DNA of 64,000 bases from Methylomarinum vadi (GTDB lineage: Bacteria; Pseudomonadota; Gammaproteobacteria; Methylococcales; Methylomonadaceae): the NCBI RefSeq assembly GCF_000733935.1, contig NZ_JPON01000001.1, positions 3,918,623-3,982,622 on the forward strand, given 5' to 3'. The translations under genes and the position numbers were made by a program. Under the pieces are notes generated by a model that saw nothing but the letters and a program-made list of their open reading frames with translations, was not told the DNA's origin and searched no databases. Below are positions 13,600 to 23,167 of this stretch, piece after piece (the stretch's first letter is position 1; each line of letters starts with the position of its first letter).

Positions 13600-15867
13600 A
13601 TGATTCTAGCGGTGCTGTTTTTTTTGCTGGGAGTGCTTGGCGTGCAACATTTGGCTGTTTTGCCAAACGGCGGACAAATAGCCATCTTATTAATTATGGC
13701 CGGCTTTTTTTCTTGGTTCAATTGCTGGCGACTTATGATGTTGGTTAGTGGTATGTTGTGGGCTTCAGCCTTCGCCATGAACTCGCTCAATGATGTGTTG
13801 CCAACGCAGTTAGAGGGTAGGGAAATCGAAGTGCAGGGCTATGTCGACGGATTGCCGGAACGGGACGAGAATCGCGTAAAGTTCGATTTTATCGTGACGC
13901 GGTCGAAAGCTGATTTACCCCAAAAAATCCGCTTGAGCTGGTATTTTCCAAAGACCGGGATTAAAGCGGGCCAATATTGGCGCTTGACGGTGAAGCTGAA
14001 ACGTCCGCATGGCCTGGCTAACCCCGGCGGCTTCGATTATGAACGCTGGTTGTTTAGCAATCGTATCGGTGCCGTAGGCTATGTCCGCGACCGGCCGACT
14101 CCTGATTTACTGGGAGAGAATCATTTTGCCCACCCGGTTTCGTATTGGCGGCAAAAGATTTCGGACCGCTTAGTGCAAATGCAGTCAGCTCGTCATCATC
14201 CTGGCATTATCAAGGCAGTGACGATCGGAGACCGTTCTGGATTGTCAGCGGATGAATGGGATGTATTCCGTAAAACCGGTACGGTACATTTGGTAGCCAT
14301 CTCCGGTTTGCATATCGGCTTGGTGGCCGGCCTGGTCTATTTTCTGGTCGTAAAAATTTGGGCTTATAGTGGGGCCTTATCGGTGTCCCCGCAGCGCGTC
14401 GCCGCGATTAGCGCGTTGCTGGCGGCATTGTGCTATGCCGCGTTGGCGGGGTTCGCTTTGCCGACCCGGCGAGCTGTGCTGATGTTGACTGTTGTTTTGT
14501 TGGCACTGTACCGCCAACGCCACATAACGCCGCTTCAAACCGTGGCCGTTGCGCTGTGTGTCGTGGTGGTGCTGGACCCGATGTCCGTGTTATCGGCCAG
14601 TTTCTGGCTGTCCTTTACGGCCGTTTTGTTAATTATTTACACACTGTCCGCGAGGCTCGGGCATCTGAGTTATTGGCGCTCGCTAATTAAAATTCATTGG
14701 GTGACGGCGGTGGGACTGGCGCCGTTGATCATGTTTTATTTTCAACAGGTTTCGTTGATCGCGCCGCTGGCCAATTTGTTGGCGGTGCCGCTAATTGCCT
14801 GGCTTGTCGTACCGCTTTCTTTGTTGGCAACGCTATTATTGTTTATTTTTCCCGGTTTGGCGGAATTATTATTCGTTTTGGTCGACTCGCTGTTACACTG
14901 GCTGTGGTTGTTTCTGTCTGCCAGCGCCGGTATGCCGTTGACTGCCTTGAATACGGTTCAACCCCCTTTGTTTGCGGTGATTCTGGCGTTGCTGGGAGTG
15001 TTCTTGTTATTGGCGCCTAAAGGTTTTCCGGGCCGCTATATCGGGTTGGTTTTATGGTTGCCTTTGCTATGCGTGCCGGTCGAGAACCCCCCCGTCGGCG
15101 AAAGCCGGGTGACCGTGTTGGATGTCGGCCAGGGGTTGTCGGTCGTAGTCGAAACCCACGATCATGTCTTGCTCTACGATACCGGAGCGAGATATTCCCG
15201 TCAATTCGATATGGGGTCCGTGGCCGTTCTGCCTTATCTGCATTTCCGCGGCATTACCAGGATAGACAAGTTGTTGATCAGCCATGAAGACAATGACCAT
15301 AGCGGTGGCCTGGAATCGGTTCTGGCGTCGATGACGGTCGGTCAGGTTAGCGGTAATTTGCCGGCGGAACAACAAGGTTACTCGGCGAGTTCATGCCGTA
15401 GCGGGCAACAGTGGCAATGGGACGGAGTAAAATTCACCATGTTGTCGCCCCCGCAGTCCGATGTTCTGTTTCATGATAATGACAAGTCGTGCGTCCTGAA
15501 AATCAGCACGGCCCATTACTCCTTGTTGCTGACCGGCGATATTGAACGACCGGCGGAACGATGGTTGGTCGACAATTATGGCGATGAATTATCCAGCAAC
15601 ATTTTGCTGGCGCCCCATCACGGCAGCAAGACATCGTCTAGCGGCATTTTTTTGCACAAAGTTAATCCCGACCTTGTCCTGATATCGGCAGGCTATCGCA
15701 ACCGCTTTTCTTTGCCGAACCGGCAGGTGTTGCAACGTTACGCCGATCGAGGGATAGACTGGCTAAACACGGCCGAGGAGGGGGCAATTTTATTGACTAC
15801 CCAACGAAAGAGCTTGGTGATCGAGGCAAGCAGAGAGAAATACCGCAGGTATTGGCATACGCGATAA
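13600..15867 (+). CDS. comEC: ComEC/Rec2 family DNA uptake channel
   Basis: A 755-residue protein with the standard ComEC layout: N-terminal helices, a DUF4131-type extracellular OB region (residues about 50-170), the competence membrane domain with VAISGLHIGLVAGL at about 236, and a C-terminal metallo-beta-lactamase fold (TVLDVGQGLSVVVE at about 505, SHEDNDHSGG at about 560, LLAPHHGSKTSSS at about 668). It would form the inner-membrane channel for single-stranded DNA during transformation. The zinc-type motifs are intact, so a nuclease role is possible. Length is typical and the frame unbroken. Confidence 0.93.
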   Translation: MILAVLFFLLGVLGVQHLAVLPNGGQIAILLIMAGFFSWFNCWRLMMLVSGMLWASAFAMNSLNDVLPTQLEGREIEVQGYVDGLPERDENRVKFDFIVTRSKADLPQKIRLSWYFPKTGIKAGQYWRLTVKLKRPHGLANPGGFDYERWLFSNRIGAVGYVRDRPTPDLLGENHFAHPVSYWRQKISDRLVQMQSARHHPGIIKAVTIGDRSGLSADEWDVFRKTGTVHLVAISGLHIGLVAGLVYFLVVKIWAYSGALSVSPQRVAAISALLAALCYAALAGFALPTRRAVLMLTVVLLALYRQRHITPLQTVAVALCVVVVLDPMSVLSASFWLSFTAVLLIIYTLSARLGHLSYWRSLIKIHWVTAVGLAPLIMFYFQQVSLIAPLANLLAVPLIAWLVVPLSLLATLLLFIFPGLAELLFVLVDSLLHWLWLFLSASAGMPLTALNTVQPPLFAVILALLGVFLLLAPKGFPGRYIGLVLWLPLLCVPVENPPVGESRVTVLDVGQGLSVVVETHDHVLLYDTGARYSRQFDMGSVAVLPYLHFRGITRIDKLLISHEDNDHSGGLESVLASMTVGQVSGNLPAEQQGYSASSCRSGQQWQWDGVKFTMLSPPQSDVLFHDNDKSCVLKISTAHYSLLLTGDIERPAERWLVDNYGDELSSNILLAPHHGSKTSSSGIFLHKVNPDLVLISAGYRNRFSLPNRQVLQRYADRGIDWLNTAEEGAILLTTQRKSLVIEASREKYRRYWHTR

Positions 15868-15884
15868 TGGCGATAAACTTTTTA

Positions 15885-15984
15885 GGCAGCCTCTAAAAAT
15901 AACGTTATGCGCATTTGGCCATCCAACATTTTCAATAACTTACATACATCAAAATAGCCAAATTTTGAATTATTAGAGGCTGCC
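15885..15984. mobile_element. 100-bp MITE-like element
   Basis: Perfect 12-bp terminal inverted repeats, GGCAGCCTCTAA (15885-15896) and TTAGAGGCTGCC (15973-15984), bound an A+T-rich interior with no coding capacity. Each end is flanked by TTTA (15881-15884 and 15985-15988), which looks like a 4-bp target duplication. This is the form of a non-autonomous element moved by a transposase encoded elsewhere. The outer hairpin could also end the comEC transcript. Confidence 0.7.
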
Positions 15985-16107
15985 TTTAGAAAGACAGTTT
16001 TCGGTGTCGCGGCTTTGCTTTTTGCATCGATGTCGTCATGTCATAGTATAAAGATCGAAATGCGGATACCACTTACGATGAATCAGATACAAACCGAGGA
16101 GTCATTC

Positions 16108-18546
16108 ATGGTTAAAAATCTTGACATATTGTATAGGTTTATTATCGCGGCCATACTGTGGTCAATGATCCCGCCGGCCTTTCCGCAGCAACAGCAAGCG
16201 GCGGGCGCATTTTCCGCGCCTGACATTTCGCAACAGGACCTGGAGAACCAGGACGCGAAACAATTGTTGGAAAAGGTCAAGGCGCGCCGCAAGTTTTTTG
16301 AACAGAAAGCCGAAGAGGCCTCCAAGAGCTTCGCTGGCAGCACTCAGTCGGCTCGCGACCAATTAGCGGCAGGTTATGCCCAACTTGATGGCGTTTATGA
16401 ACAGCAGATCGAGGAGCTGGACAGGTTACTGGCTTTAGAAGTCAAGAAACAACAATATGAAGCGGAGAACGATAAGCTCCGGCAAGCGCTGGTGTCCAGT
16501 CAAACGCATTCCTTTATGGAGCTGGATCGAAGCCGCGACGAATTGAATATCGAATCCCGCCGCGAAAAGACGCTGAGTTCGAAAATAGAACTGGCGGAAC
16601 AGGCGTTGGAGCAAGCCGTCAGCGACACGCGGCAAAGCGAAGAAAAGGTCGCCGACCTGGAAAAAGCTTCGGTTGACGTGGAGTCTAATCAGCCGAATAT
16701 CGTTTTGGAAAATGCCAGAATCGAACTCGAGTCGGCTAGACAAGTCGAAGTTCTGCGCCGGCTCGCATTACGCAGCGAGCGCATGGAACAATCCGTCCAT
16801 CAAGCTTATCTGGCTTTATTACAAAACCGCGTCGATTTTTTGTACCAGCATGCCCGCTTTGAAGCCAATGAATTGCAGCAGCAATTGCGGCGAATCGACA
16901 AGGAACAGTTCGAATTGAAGCGGGTTGTTTCCCGCACCAAGGAACAGCAAGCCTTCGTCAAAAGCCGGCTGGAGCAGACGCGAAAAAAAATGTTTAGCGC
17001 GACACCCGCCGAAAGGCGGGCCATAGAGATGGAAAGCGATACCCTGCAACTTAAATACGAGGCATTGAAGAATGAGAGCGAAAATGCCGCCCGCCGCGAC
17101 GATTTGCTCGATGCCTCGAAACTGATTTGGCAGCGGCGCTATGCCGTATTCAATGGCAACGCTGAATCGTCGCAACAAGCGGAATGGAGGAAGAGCGCCA
17201 AGCAACAATTGGAGCAGATTGGGCCAGAGGAAGACAATCTTAGATTTTGGTTGGGCGATTGGCAAACCCGCTTGGCGTCATTGGAGGGCAAGATCGATAA
17301 TACCCAGGCCCCTAGTGCCGATAATGCCATTGCGCGGCAGCGCGAACAGGTAGTGCAAATCATCGATTCCATTCAATCATTGCTGGGCGCGTTCGAAAAT
17401 TACCGGCGGTTGCAGCAAAAACTGATCGACGAAATCGATGTGCAAACCTCGCTCAGATCATGGCGCGATTGGTTGGAAGTCTCGATGAATTACAAGGTTT
17501 ATGATAATACCTTGCTGGCATGGTCGCGTGCGTTGGCCTCTTTGCTCATGACGTTTCTGCTGTTGTATTTCATCCGCTGGATTCTGATCCGGCGGTTGAA
17601 ATATCTGGAAGAACCGGGCCGGGTATCCTTGGCCGGCGGTTTTTTGAATACCATCAAGCGGGCGAACAGCATTTTCTTTTTGATGTTAGGCGTTTTTGTC
17701 GCTTCCCGGTTTTTAACCTTGGACCTGGAAAGCAAAAAGACGATCTATGATTTAACCAAGGTTGCGATCGTATTCCAGGCGGCCGTTTGGGGCAGCGGCC
17801 TGGTGCGTAGCTGGGTCTTCCTGATCCTGGCCCGCCGCACGAAGCGCGACGGCGCCAGCATGGGCGCGTTGACTATTTTCAATTTCGCCAGTCAAGTGAT
17901 TCTGTGGTCGTTCGCTTTATTGTTGATACTGCAGAGTTTGGGCATAGACGTGACCGCGTTGGTGGCCGGCCTGGGCATAGGCGGTATCGCCGTGGCGTTA
18001 TCCTTGCAAAGAATCCTTAATGATTTGTTTTCGTCCCTCTCCATCGTTCTCGACAAGCCTTTTGTCGTCGGCGATTTCGTTGTATTCGACGATTTTTTCG
18101 GTGCCATCGAACATATCGGCATTAAAACCACCAGGATACGCAGCCTTTCCGGCGAACAAATCGTCTGCTCCAACGGCGATTTGCTCAATACGCGTATTCG
18201 CAATTTCAAACGTATGAACGAACGGCGGGTGGTTTTCAAGATCGGGGTGATCTATCAGACGCCGGAGGAAACGCTGAGCAAGATACCCGACATGATACGG
18301 GAGATCATTGAAGAGAGGGAAAATACCCGTTTTGATCGCGCCCATTTTGCTTCCTACGGTGATTTTGCCCTGTTATTCGAGACCGTCTACTATGTATTGA
18401 GCCCCGATTACAATCTTTACATGGACGTTCAGCAAGCCATAAACCTGGAGATATTCAAACGCTTCCAGGACAACGACATTCAGTTCGCCTATCCCAGCCA
18501 ATCCATTTATCTGCAAAACGTAGCTGAGGCCGGTCTACCTTTCTAA
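16108..18546 (+). CDS. Large MscS-type mechanosensitive channel
   Basis: An 812-residue protein. A signal sequence (MVKNLDILYRFIIAAILW...) is followed by a long charged, coiled-coil periplasmic region (about 50-460), several membrane helices (about 480-600) and an MscS domain whose pore helix reads LVAGLGIGGIAVALSLQRIL at about 618. After it come the beta domain (DKPFVVGDFVV, TRIRSLSGEQIVCSN) and a C-terminal cap. Such channels open when membrane tension rises and release solutes after osmotic downshock. The start at 16108 is chosen because GAGGAG lies six bases upstream and the signal peptide begins there; the reading frame is open further upstream. The layout resembles MscK/YbiO-type channels. 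Confidence 0.88.
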   Translation: MVKNLDILYRFIIAAILWSMIPPAFPQQQQAAGAFSAPDISQQDLENQDAKQLLEKVKARRKFFEQKAEEASKSFAGSTQSARDQLAAGYAQLDGVYEQQIEELDRLLALEVKKQQYEAENDKLRQALVSSQTHSFMELDRSRDELNIESRREKTLSSKIELAEQALEQAVSDTRQSEEKVADLEKASVDVESNQPNIVLENARIELESARQVEVLRRLALRSERMEQSVHQAYLALLQNRVDFLYQHARFEANELQQQLRRIDKEQFELKRVVSRTKEQQAFVKSRLEQTRKKMFSATPAERRAIEMESDTLQLKYEALKNESENAARRDDLLDASKLIWQRRYAVFNGNAESSQQAEWRKSAKQQLEQIGPEEDNLRFWLGDWQTRLASLEGKIDNTQAPSADNAIARQREQVVQIIDSIQSLLGAFENYRRLQQKLIDEIDVQTSLRSWRDWLEVSMNYKVYDNTLLAWSRALASLLMTFLLLYFIRWILIRRLKYLEEPGRVSLAGGFLNTIKRANSIFFLMLGVFVASRFLTLDLESKKTIYDLTKVAIVFQAAVWGSGLVRSWVFLILARRTKRDGASMGALTIFNFASQVILWSFALLLILQSLGIDVTALVAGLGIGGIAVALSLQRILNDLFSSLSIVLDKPFVVGDFVVFDDFFGAIEHIGIKTTRIRSLSGEQIVCSNGDLLNTRIRNFKRMNERRVVFKIGVIYQTPEETLSKIPDMIREIIEERENTRFDRAHFASYGDFALLFETVYYVLSPDYNLYMDVQQAINLEIFKRFQDNDIQFAYPSQSIYLQNVAEAGLPF

Positions 18547-18558
18547 GGGGAGAGAGAA

Positions 18559-18663
18559 GGGCTATACCTTCTTCCAAGGTAAGCCCTAGTTGCCAGAACG
18601 GTTGTTACCGGAGAAAGAACCACCCCCGCCTTACAAAAGGGGCTTCTTGTACGGCGGGGGTGG
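18559..18663. terminator. Two strong hairpins between convergent genes
   Basis: GGGCT..TACCTT pairs with AAGGTA.AGCCC at 18559-18586. CCACCCCCGCC at 18620-18630 pairs perfectly with GGCGGGGGTGG at 18653-18663. They lie between the channel gene and the convergent lipoprotein gene and probably stop transcription from both sides, although no long T-run is present. Confidence 0.5.
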
Positions 18664-18681
18664 AGCTGGATGTTAGTTCTG

Positions 18682-19296
18682 TTATTCAAGAGATTCCAGG
18701 GGAATCGGGTCGGTGCTGGTCTCCTGGGCCTGTTCTTTTTCGTTTTCGTCGACCTTTTTGGGTTTTAGCAGTTTTTTGGTGTCCGGTCCCATCGGTACCG
18801 AAAAGTCGTTGCTGGAAATAACGTTTTCGCTGGCGATATCGTAAACCTTAAGCGAAACATAAGCGTTACGTTTGCCTGGGGCGAAGACGCCGATGACTAA
18901 AGCCGAAGCGCCGGTTTCGTTTAATGCTTGTTTGGTTTCGTCGGCTAAGTACAGAATACCACTGTCGTTTTTGGCGAAAATTTCGGTAGGCAGTTCCATG
19001 CCGACGATACGATAGCCGGAGCGGTGAAAAGCCGAGGAAATCTGGTCGGAAAGAATACGGCCGAAAGAGAAAGATTGGCTTAAATCATCGACATTGACCA
19101 AGGAGTTGATTACGACCACACTGCCGGCGGGAAGTGGTTTTTTCAGGTTTTGCAGCAGGTTGTCCACCGCATCATAGCTGACATCCACCAGGTTCTTGTC
19201 GTCAGGCTCGTTATCCCAATAATAATACCGGCTGCAACCGGCTAATGAGACTGCCAATAGGCATAAAAAGGTTAGTGTCGTTTTTTTCAACATCAT
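18682..19296 (-). CDS. FlgO-like outer-membrane lipoprotein
   Basis: A 204-residue lipoprotein. The signal peptide ends in the lipobox LAGC with the acylated cysteine at residue 21. The mature part (VVINSLVNVDDLSQSFSFGRILSDQISSAF, GYRIVGMEL, ALVIGVF, AYVSLKVYDI, given in pieces) fits the FlgO domain of flagellum-associated outer-membrane lipoproteins. No flagellar gene is nearby, so it may serve another envelope role. The C-terminal 40 residues are charged and low in complexity. Confidence 0.75.
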   Translation of the reverse strand: MMLKKTTLTFLCLLAVSLAGCSRYYYWDNEPDDKNLVDVSYDAVDNLLQNLKKPLPAGSVVVINSLVNVDDLSQSFSFGRILSDQISSAFHRSGYRIVGMELPTEIFAKNDSGILYLADETKQALNETGASALVIGVFAPGKRNAYVSLKVYDIASENVISSNDFSVPMGPDTKKLLKPKKVDENEKEQAQETSTDPIPLESLE

Positions 19297-19603
19297 TGGT
19301 CTCCATCTAAATATCGGGTTATCACAACCTAAAACACGGGGTTAGTCAAAGTACGATCTGTTCGTGTCCGGTCAACAATGGCAGCATGGTTCTAGCTTCA
19401 ATATGTGGCTGCTATCGTTGCAGTTTTCGATCAAAATAAATTATAGCAGTAAAATGCGCGGGGCTGGCTTGGGCGTAGCAAGGGGCATACAAACTCGCAT
19501 TGTTACATTCGGAATTGTTGCGGCAACATCAAGCTTAGCGATAGCCGAAAGGTTTGGGAGCCTGTCTGAAATTATTAGGGTTTTCAATTTCAATACTTTG
19601 TCT
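19297..19603. other. 307-bp intergenic region
   Basis: It separates the FlgO-like gene's start from the end of the HAD gene. I see no convincing gene, repeat or hairpin. The promoter of the FlgO-like gene should lie in the first 100 bp. Confidence 0.3.
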
Positions 19604-20380
19604 CTAAGGTAACACTTTGGGTAATTCGGCTATCGAGAGGATGGTCAGGTTGGGAGTGATCGGGCTTTGTTTGGCATAAGTATCCCGGTATTTGCCAGTC
19701 TTGACCAGAATGCCGGTCAAGCCGGCGTTTTGGCCGCCGCCAATGTCGGTGTCGATATCGTCGCCGACAATGGCGACTTGCTCCGGCGGCAATTCCAGGT
19801 CGGTCAGCGCCGATTGAAAAAATTCGGCCGACGGTTTACCGATGATCGTGGCTTGTTTCTGGCTGGCGTATTCGAGAGCACTGATGAAACCGCCGATATC
19901 AATTTGCAGGCCGTGTTCGGTTTGCCAGAAACGGTTCTTGTGAATGGCGATCAATTCGGCGCCGTGGACTAATTCGTTAAAAACCGTGTTGAGCAGTTTG
20001 TAGGACCAGGCGTCCCCGATATCGCCGACGATAACGAAGTCGGCCTTGTCATCGACTTGCCTGAATTGGCGGAAGTCGTATTTGACATCGTCGGAAAGCA
20101 ATAGATGGCAGACCGGGTCGACAAAATGTTGCAAATAAATGACGGCGGCGCGCGTGGCGCTGATGATTTCCCGGTCGGTGATGTCAAAGCCCAGATCGGT
20201 CATTTTCTTGTGTAACGAGGCCCGGGAAAGAGTGCTGGTATTGGTGATGAAGCGACAACGATAACCGCGTTGTTTTAATTCGGCCACGGCCTCGATGGCA
20301 CCGTCGATAATGTTCGGTCCGACATATAACACGCCATCGATGTCGAAAAGTATGCCGCGGATTGGAGATAAATCGATCAT
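19604..20380 (-). CDS. HAD-IIA family phosphatase (NagD/LHPP-like)
   Basis: A 258-residue haloacid dehalogenase-type hydrolase. Motif I GILFDIDGVLYVG gives the nucleophile and general acid aspartates (residues 13 and 15). Motif II is ITNTSTLS, the lysine of motif III is in IIGKPSAEFF, and motif IV is VGDDIDTDIGGG. The C2-type cap and length match the IIA subclass, which removes phosphate from small metabolites. It is closer in feel to LHPP/HDHD2 proteins than to NagD. It lies 50 bp after the fructosamine-kinase-family gene and may be co-transcribed with it. Confidence 0.88.
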   Translation of the reverse strand: MIDLSPIRGILFDIDGVLYVGPNIIDGAIEAVAELKQRGYRCRFITNTSTLSRASLHKKMTDLGFDITDREIISATRAAVIYLQHFVDPVCHLLLSDDVKYDFRQFRQVDDKADFVIVGDIGDAWSYKLLNTVFNELVHGAELIAIHKNRFWQTEHGLQIDIGGFISALEYASQKQATIIGKPSAEFFQSALTDLELPPEQVAIVGDDIDTDIGGGQNAGLTGILVKTGKYRDTYAKQSPITPNLTILSIAELPKVLP

Positions 20381-20430
20381 ATCGTTCGAACCGGAAGGTA
20401 AAGTTGAAAATGCGTTTTCCTAATCTGGTC

Positions 20431-21309
20431 TCATGTTTCCGCCAGTAAGCGTTCGATCATCGATTCGGCTTGATGCAGATAAGCACTGCCGAATAAGTTC
20501 AAATGGTTGATGATATGGTATAGGTTATACAGGATCTTACGCGTTTCGTAACCTGAATCCAACGGATAATTGTCGCGGTAGGCGGCGTAAAACGCGCTGC
20601 CAAAGCCGCCGAACAGTTCGGTCATGGCGATATCGGCTTCACGATCGCCATAATAACAGGCCGGATCATAAATGACCGGTTGGCCTTCCCGGTCCGCTGC
20701 AGCATTGCCTCCCCATAAATCGCCGTGTAACAATGAAGGATGCGGCTGGTAGGAAGTAAAAAATGCGCCGATTTTATCGGCCAGTTTTTCTCCTTTGCTT
20801 TGCAGCTTGCCGCCGTAACCATTGTCGGCCGCGAAGCGCAATTGTTGCAACAGGCGTTTTTCCTTCCAGAACTCGGCCCAATCGTCATGGCGATCATTGT
20901 GCTGGATAGTGCTGCCGATCGTATTGTCGATATGCCAACCAAAAAACGGTCGTTTCTGTCGGTGTAGGTTTGCCAGTTGTTCGCCAAACAGATGGGCCGA
21001 TTCGCTTCCGAGCCGTCCCAAATCGATGTGTTCCAGTACCAAGTAACTGTAGTGGTCGGTTTGGCCATGGTTGATGACGTGCGGAACTCTGATGGTCTTT
21101 GATTCGGCCAATTCCTGCAGTCCGGTGGCTTCGGCCTCGAACATGTAGGCCAGGCTCGGCCGGTTGACTTTCACGAACCAAGAGAAACTATTGGTCTGCA
21201 ATTGATAGGCGGTATTGATGTCGCCGCCGCTGAGCATACTGAGGCGGCCTTTGCCTAATGATTGCCCTGTTGTTTTTTCAAGGTGGGGGATTAACTCTTG
21301 TATGCTCAT
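20431..21309 (-). CDS. Fructosamine-3-kinase family protein
   Basis: A 292-residue kinase of the FN3K/YniA family in the aminoglycoside-kinase-like fold. It shows WFVKVNRPS (ATP-binding lysine), LVLEHIDL, the catalytic loop LLHGDLWGGNA at about residue 195 and IYDPACYYGDREADIAM (metal-binding Asp). The family phosphorylates ketosamine adducts on proteins so that they fall apart, a protein-repair reaction. The frame is complete. It is followed by the HAD phosphatase on the same strand. Confidence 0.9.
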   Translation of the reverse strand: MSIQELIPHLEKTTGQSLGKGRLSMLSGGDINTAYQLQTNSFSWFVKVNRPSLAYMFEAEATGLQELAESKTIRVPHVINHGQTDHYSYLVLEHIDLGRLGSESAHLFGEQLANLHRQKRPFFGWHIDNTIGSTIQHNDRHDDWAEFWKEKRLLQQLRFAADNGYGGKLQSKGEKLADKIGAFFTSYQPHPSLLHGDLWGGNAAADREGQPVIYDPACYYGDREADIAMTELFGGFGSAFYAAYRDNYPLDSGYETRKILYNLYHIINHLNLFGSAYLHQAESMIERLLAET

Positions 21310-21351
21310 GGCACGCTCCCGCTAATTGCAGTTGAAAGCATTGCATGCAGT

Positions 21352-21379
21352 CCGAGCCTGTCTGGCAAGACAGGCTCGG
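21352..21379 (-). terminator. Hairpin after glnS
   Basis: CCGAGCCTGTCT and AGACAGGCTCGG form a perfect 12-bp stem with a 4-base loop, 13 bp after the glnS stop on the minus strand. The stability favours termination even though only a short mixed sequence follows. Confidence 0.65.
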
Positions 21380-21391
21380 TTGGGCTTAGGT

Positions 21392-23053
21392 TTATTTGGC
21401 CCAAGTATCACGCAACGTTACGGTACGATTGAATACCAGTTTTTCCGCCGTGCTGTCCACCGAATCGACACAGAAGTAACCGGTACGTTCGAACTGGTAA
21501 CGACTTTCCGGCTCGGCGCTGTTCAGACTGGCTTCGACCCGGCAGCCGGTCAGGATTTCCAGGGAATTCGGATTCAGCGCATCGAGGAAATGCGCTTCGG
21601 CATCCGGATTGGGGACCTTGAACAAACGATCGTACAGGCGAACTTCCGCCGGAATCGAATGGGCGGAGGAAACCCAATGGATGACGCCTTTGACCTTGCG
21701 GCCTTCCGGGTTCTTGCCCAACGTGTTCGGGTCGTAACTGCAGCGCAGCTCGACGATGTTGCCGGCTTCGTCCTTGATCACTTCCTCGCATTTGATGACG
21801 TAGGAACCGCGCAGCCGGACTTCGCCGCCGGGAACCAGACGTTTGAATTTTGGCGGCGGTACTTCGGCGAAATCATCTTGTTCAATATAAACGACTTTGC
21901 CGAAAGGCACTTTGCGGGTACCCATTTCCGGTTTTTGCGGATGATTGGCGATATCGTATTCCTCGACGGCGTCGTCGGCATAGTTGTCGATGACGACGCG
22001 CAGCGGCTTTAACACGGCCATCCGCCGCGGCGCATGTTCGTTCAGGTCTTCGCGGATGGAATTTTCCAGTACCCCCATCTTGATCCAGGAATCCTTTTTG
22101 GTGACGCCGATACGTTCGCAGAAATCCCGGATCGAGGACGGCGTGTAACCGGCGCGGCGCAGGCCGGCAATGGTCGGCATGCGCGGGTCGTCCCAGCCGC
22201 CGACGTGTTTTTCGGTGACCAGTTGATTGAGTTTGCGCTTACTCATCACGGCATATTCCAGTTGCAATCTGGCGAACTCGATTTGCTGCGGATGGCAAGG
22301 GGTTTGCAGTTTATCCAGCACCCAGTCATAGAGAGGGCGGTGGTCTTCGAATTCCAGGGTGCACAGGGAATGGGTAATGCCTTCTATTGCGTCCGAAATG
22401 CAATGGGTGTAATCGTACATCGGATAGATGCACCATTCGTGGGCGGTGCGTTGATGGTGCACGCGGCGGATGCGATAAATCGTCGGGTCGCGCATGTTGA
22501 TGTTGGGCGACGCCATGTCGATCTTGGCGCGCAACACGTATTGGCCGTCGGCGAATTCGCCGGCGCGCATGCGCTGGAACAGGTCCAGGTTTTCCTCGAT
22601 CGAACGATTGCGGTCCGGGCTTTCCTTGCCGGGCTCGGTCAGCGTGCCGCGATATTGACGAATCTGTTCGGCGCTCAGGCTATCGACATAGGCGTCACCG
22701 GATTTGATCAGCTGAACGGCATATTGATAGAGCTGTTCGAAATAATCGGAGGCATGGTATTTACCGGCCCACTGGAAACCCAACCAATGTACATCTCGTT
22801 CGATCGCTTCCATGAATTCGACGCTTTCTTTCTCGGGATTGGTATCGTCGAAGCGCAGATTGCAGGTGCCGCCGTTTTCCAGGGCGATCGTGAAATTAAG
22901 ACAGATCGATTTGGCGTGTCCGATATGCAGATAACCGTTCGGTTCGGGAGGAAAACGGGTCGCCACTTTGCCGTTGTGCTTATTGCTGGCCAAATCGGCG
23001 GCAACGATCTGTCTGATAAAATTGGATGAAACAGGGTTTTCGCTTGTCGACAT
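21392..23053 (-). CDS. glnS: Glutaminyl-tRNA synthetase
   Basis: A 553-residue class I aminoacyl-tRNA synthetase that joins glutamine to tRNA-Gln in the cytoplasm. The signature [17 protein letters not shown] (HIGH motif, about residues 33-49) and VMSKRKLN (KMSKS equivalent, about 269) are intact, as is the C-terminal anticodon-binding beta-barrel region. Length matches the gammaproteobacterial enzyme (about 550). It stands alone between the FN3K-like gene and the MOSC gene, with its own terminator. Confidence 0.97.
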   Translation of the reverse strand: MSTSENPVSSNFIRQIVAADLASNKHNGKVATRFPPEPNGYLHIGHAKSICLNFTIALENGGTCNLRFDDTNPEKESVEFMEAIERDVHWLGFQWAGKYHASDYFEQLYQYAVQLIKSGDAYVDSLSAEQIRQYRGTLTEPGKESPDRNRSIEENLDLFQRMRAGEFADGQYVLRAKIDMASPNINMRDPTIYRIRRVHHQRTAHEWCIYPMYDYTHCISDAIEGITHSLCTLEFEDHRPLYDWVLDKLQTPCHPQQIEFARLQLEYAVMSKRKLNQLVTEKHVGGWDDPRMPTIAGLRRAGYTPSSIRDFCERIGVTKKDSWIKMGVLENSIREDLNEHAPRRMAVLKPLRVVIDNYADDAVEEYDIANHPQKPEMGTRKVPFGKVVYIEQDDFAEVPPPKFKRLVPGGEVRLRGSYVIKCEEVIKDEAGNIVELRCSYDPNTLGKNPEGRKVKGVIHWVSSAHSIPAEVRLYDRLFKVPNPDAEAHFLDALNPNSLEILTGCRVEASLNSAEPESRYQFERTGYFCVDSVDSTAEKLVFNRTVTLRDTWAK

Positions 23054-23167
23054 TGAGTTATATTACGTGGAAGGGTTGGTTAAAAGGGGATTTTACCTGT
23101 GTAGTAGGCATTCGGAATGGCGCTATTTTAGCGAGTTTGTCTACGGTCCGCAAAGGCGGGGCATGGT

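Noticed and set aside
13134-13603. Plus-strand frames opposite the MarC gene
   Set aside because: They lie fully inside a recognised membrane-protein gene and have an unlikely Arg/Pro-rich composition.
19364-19612. A frame of 82 residues between the FlgO-like and HAD genes
   Set aside because: No RBS, no family and poor composition, and it runs into the end of the HAD gene.
22034-23029. A 331-residue plus-strand frame opposite glnS
   Set aside because: It mirrors the codons of a highly conserved tRNA synthetase and has no family features or RBS.
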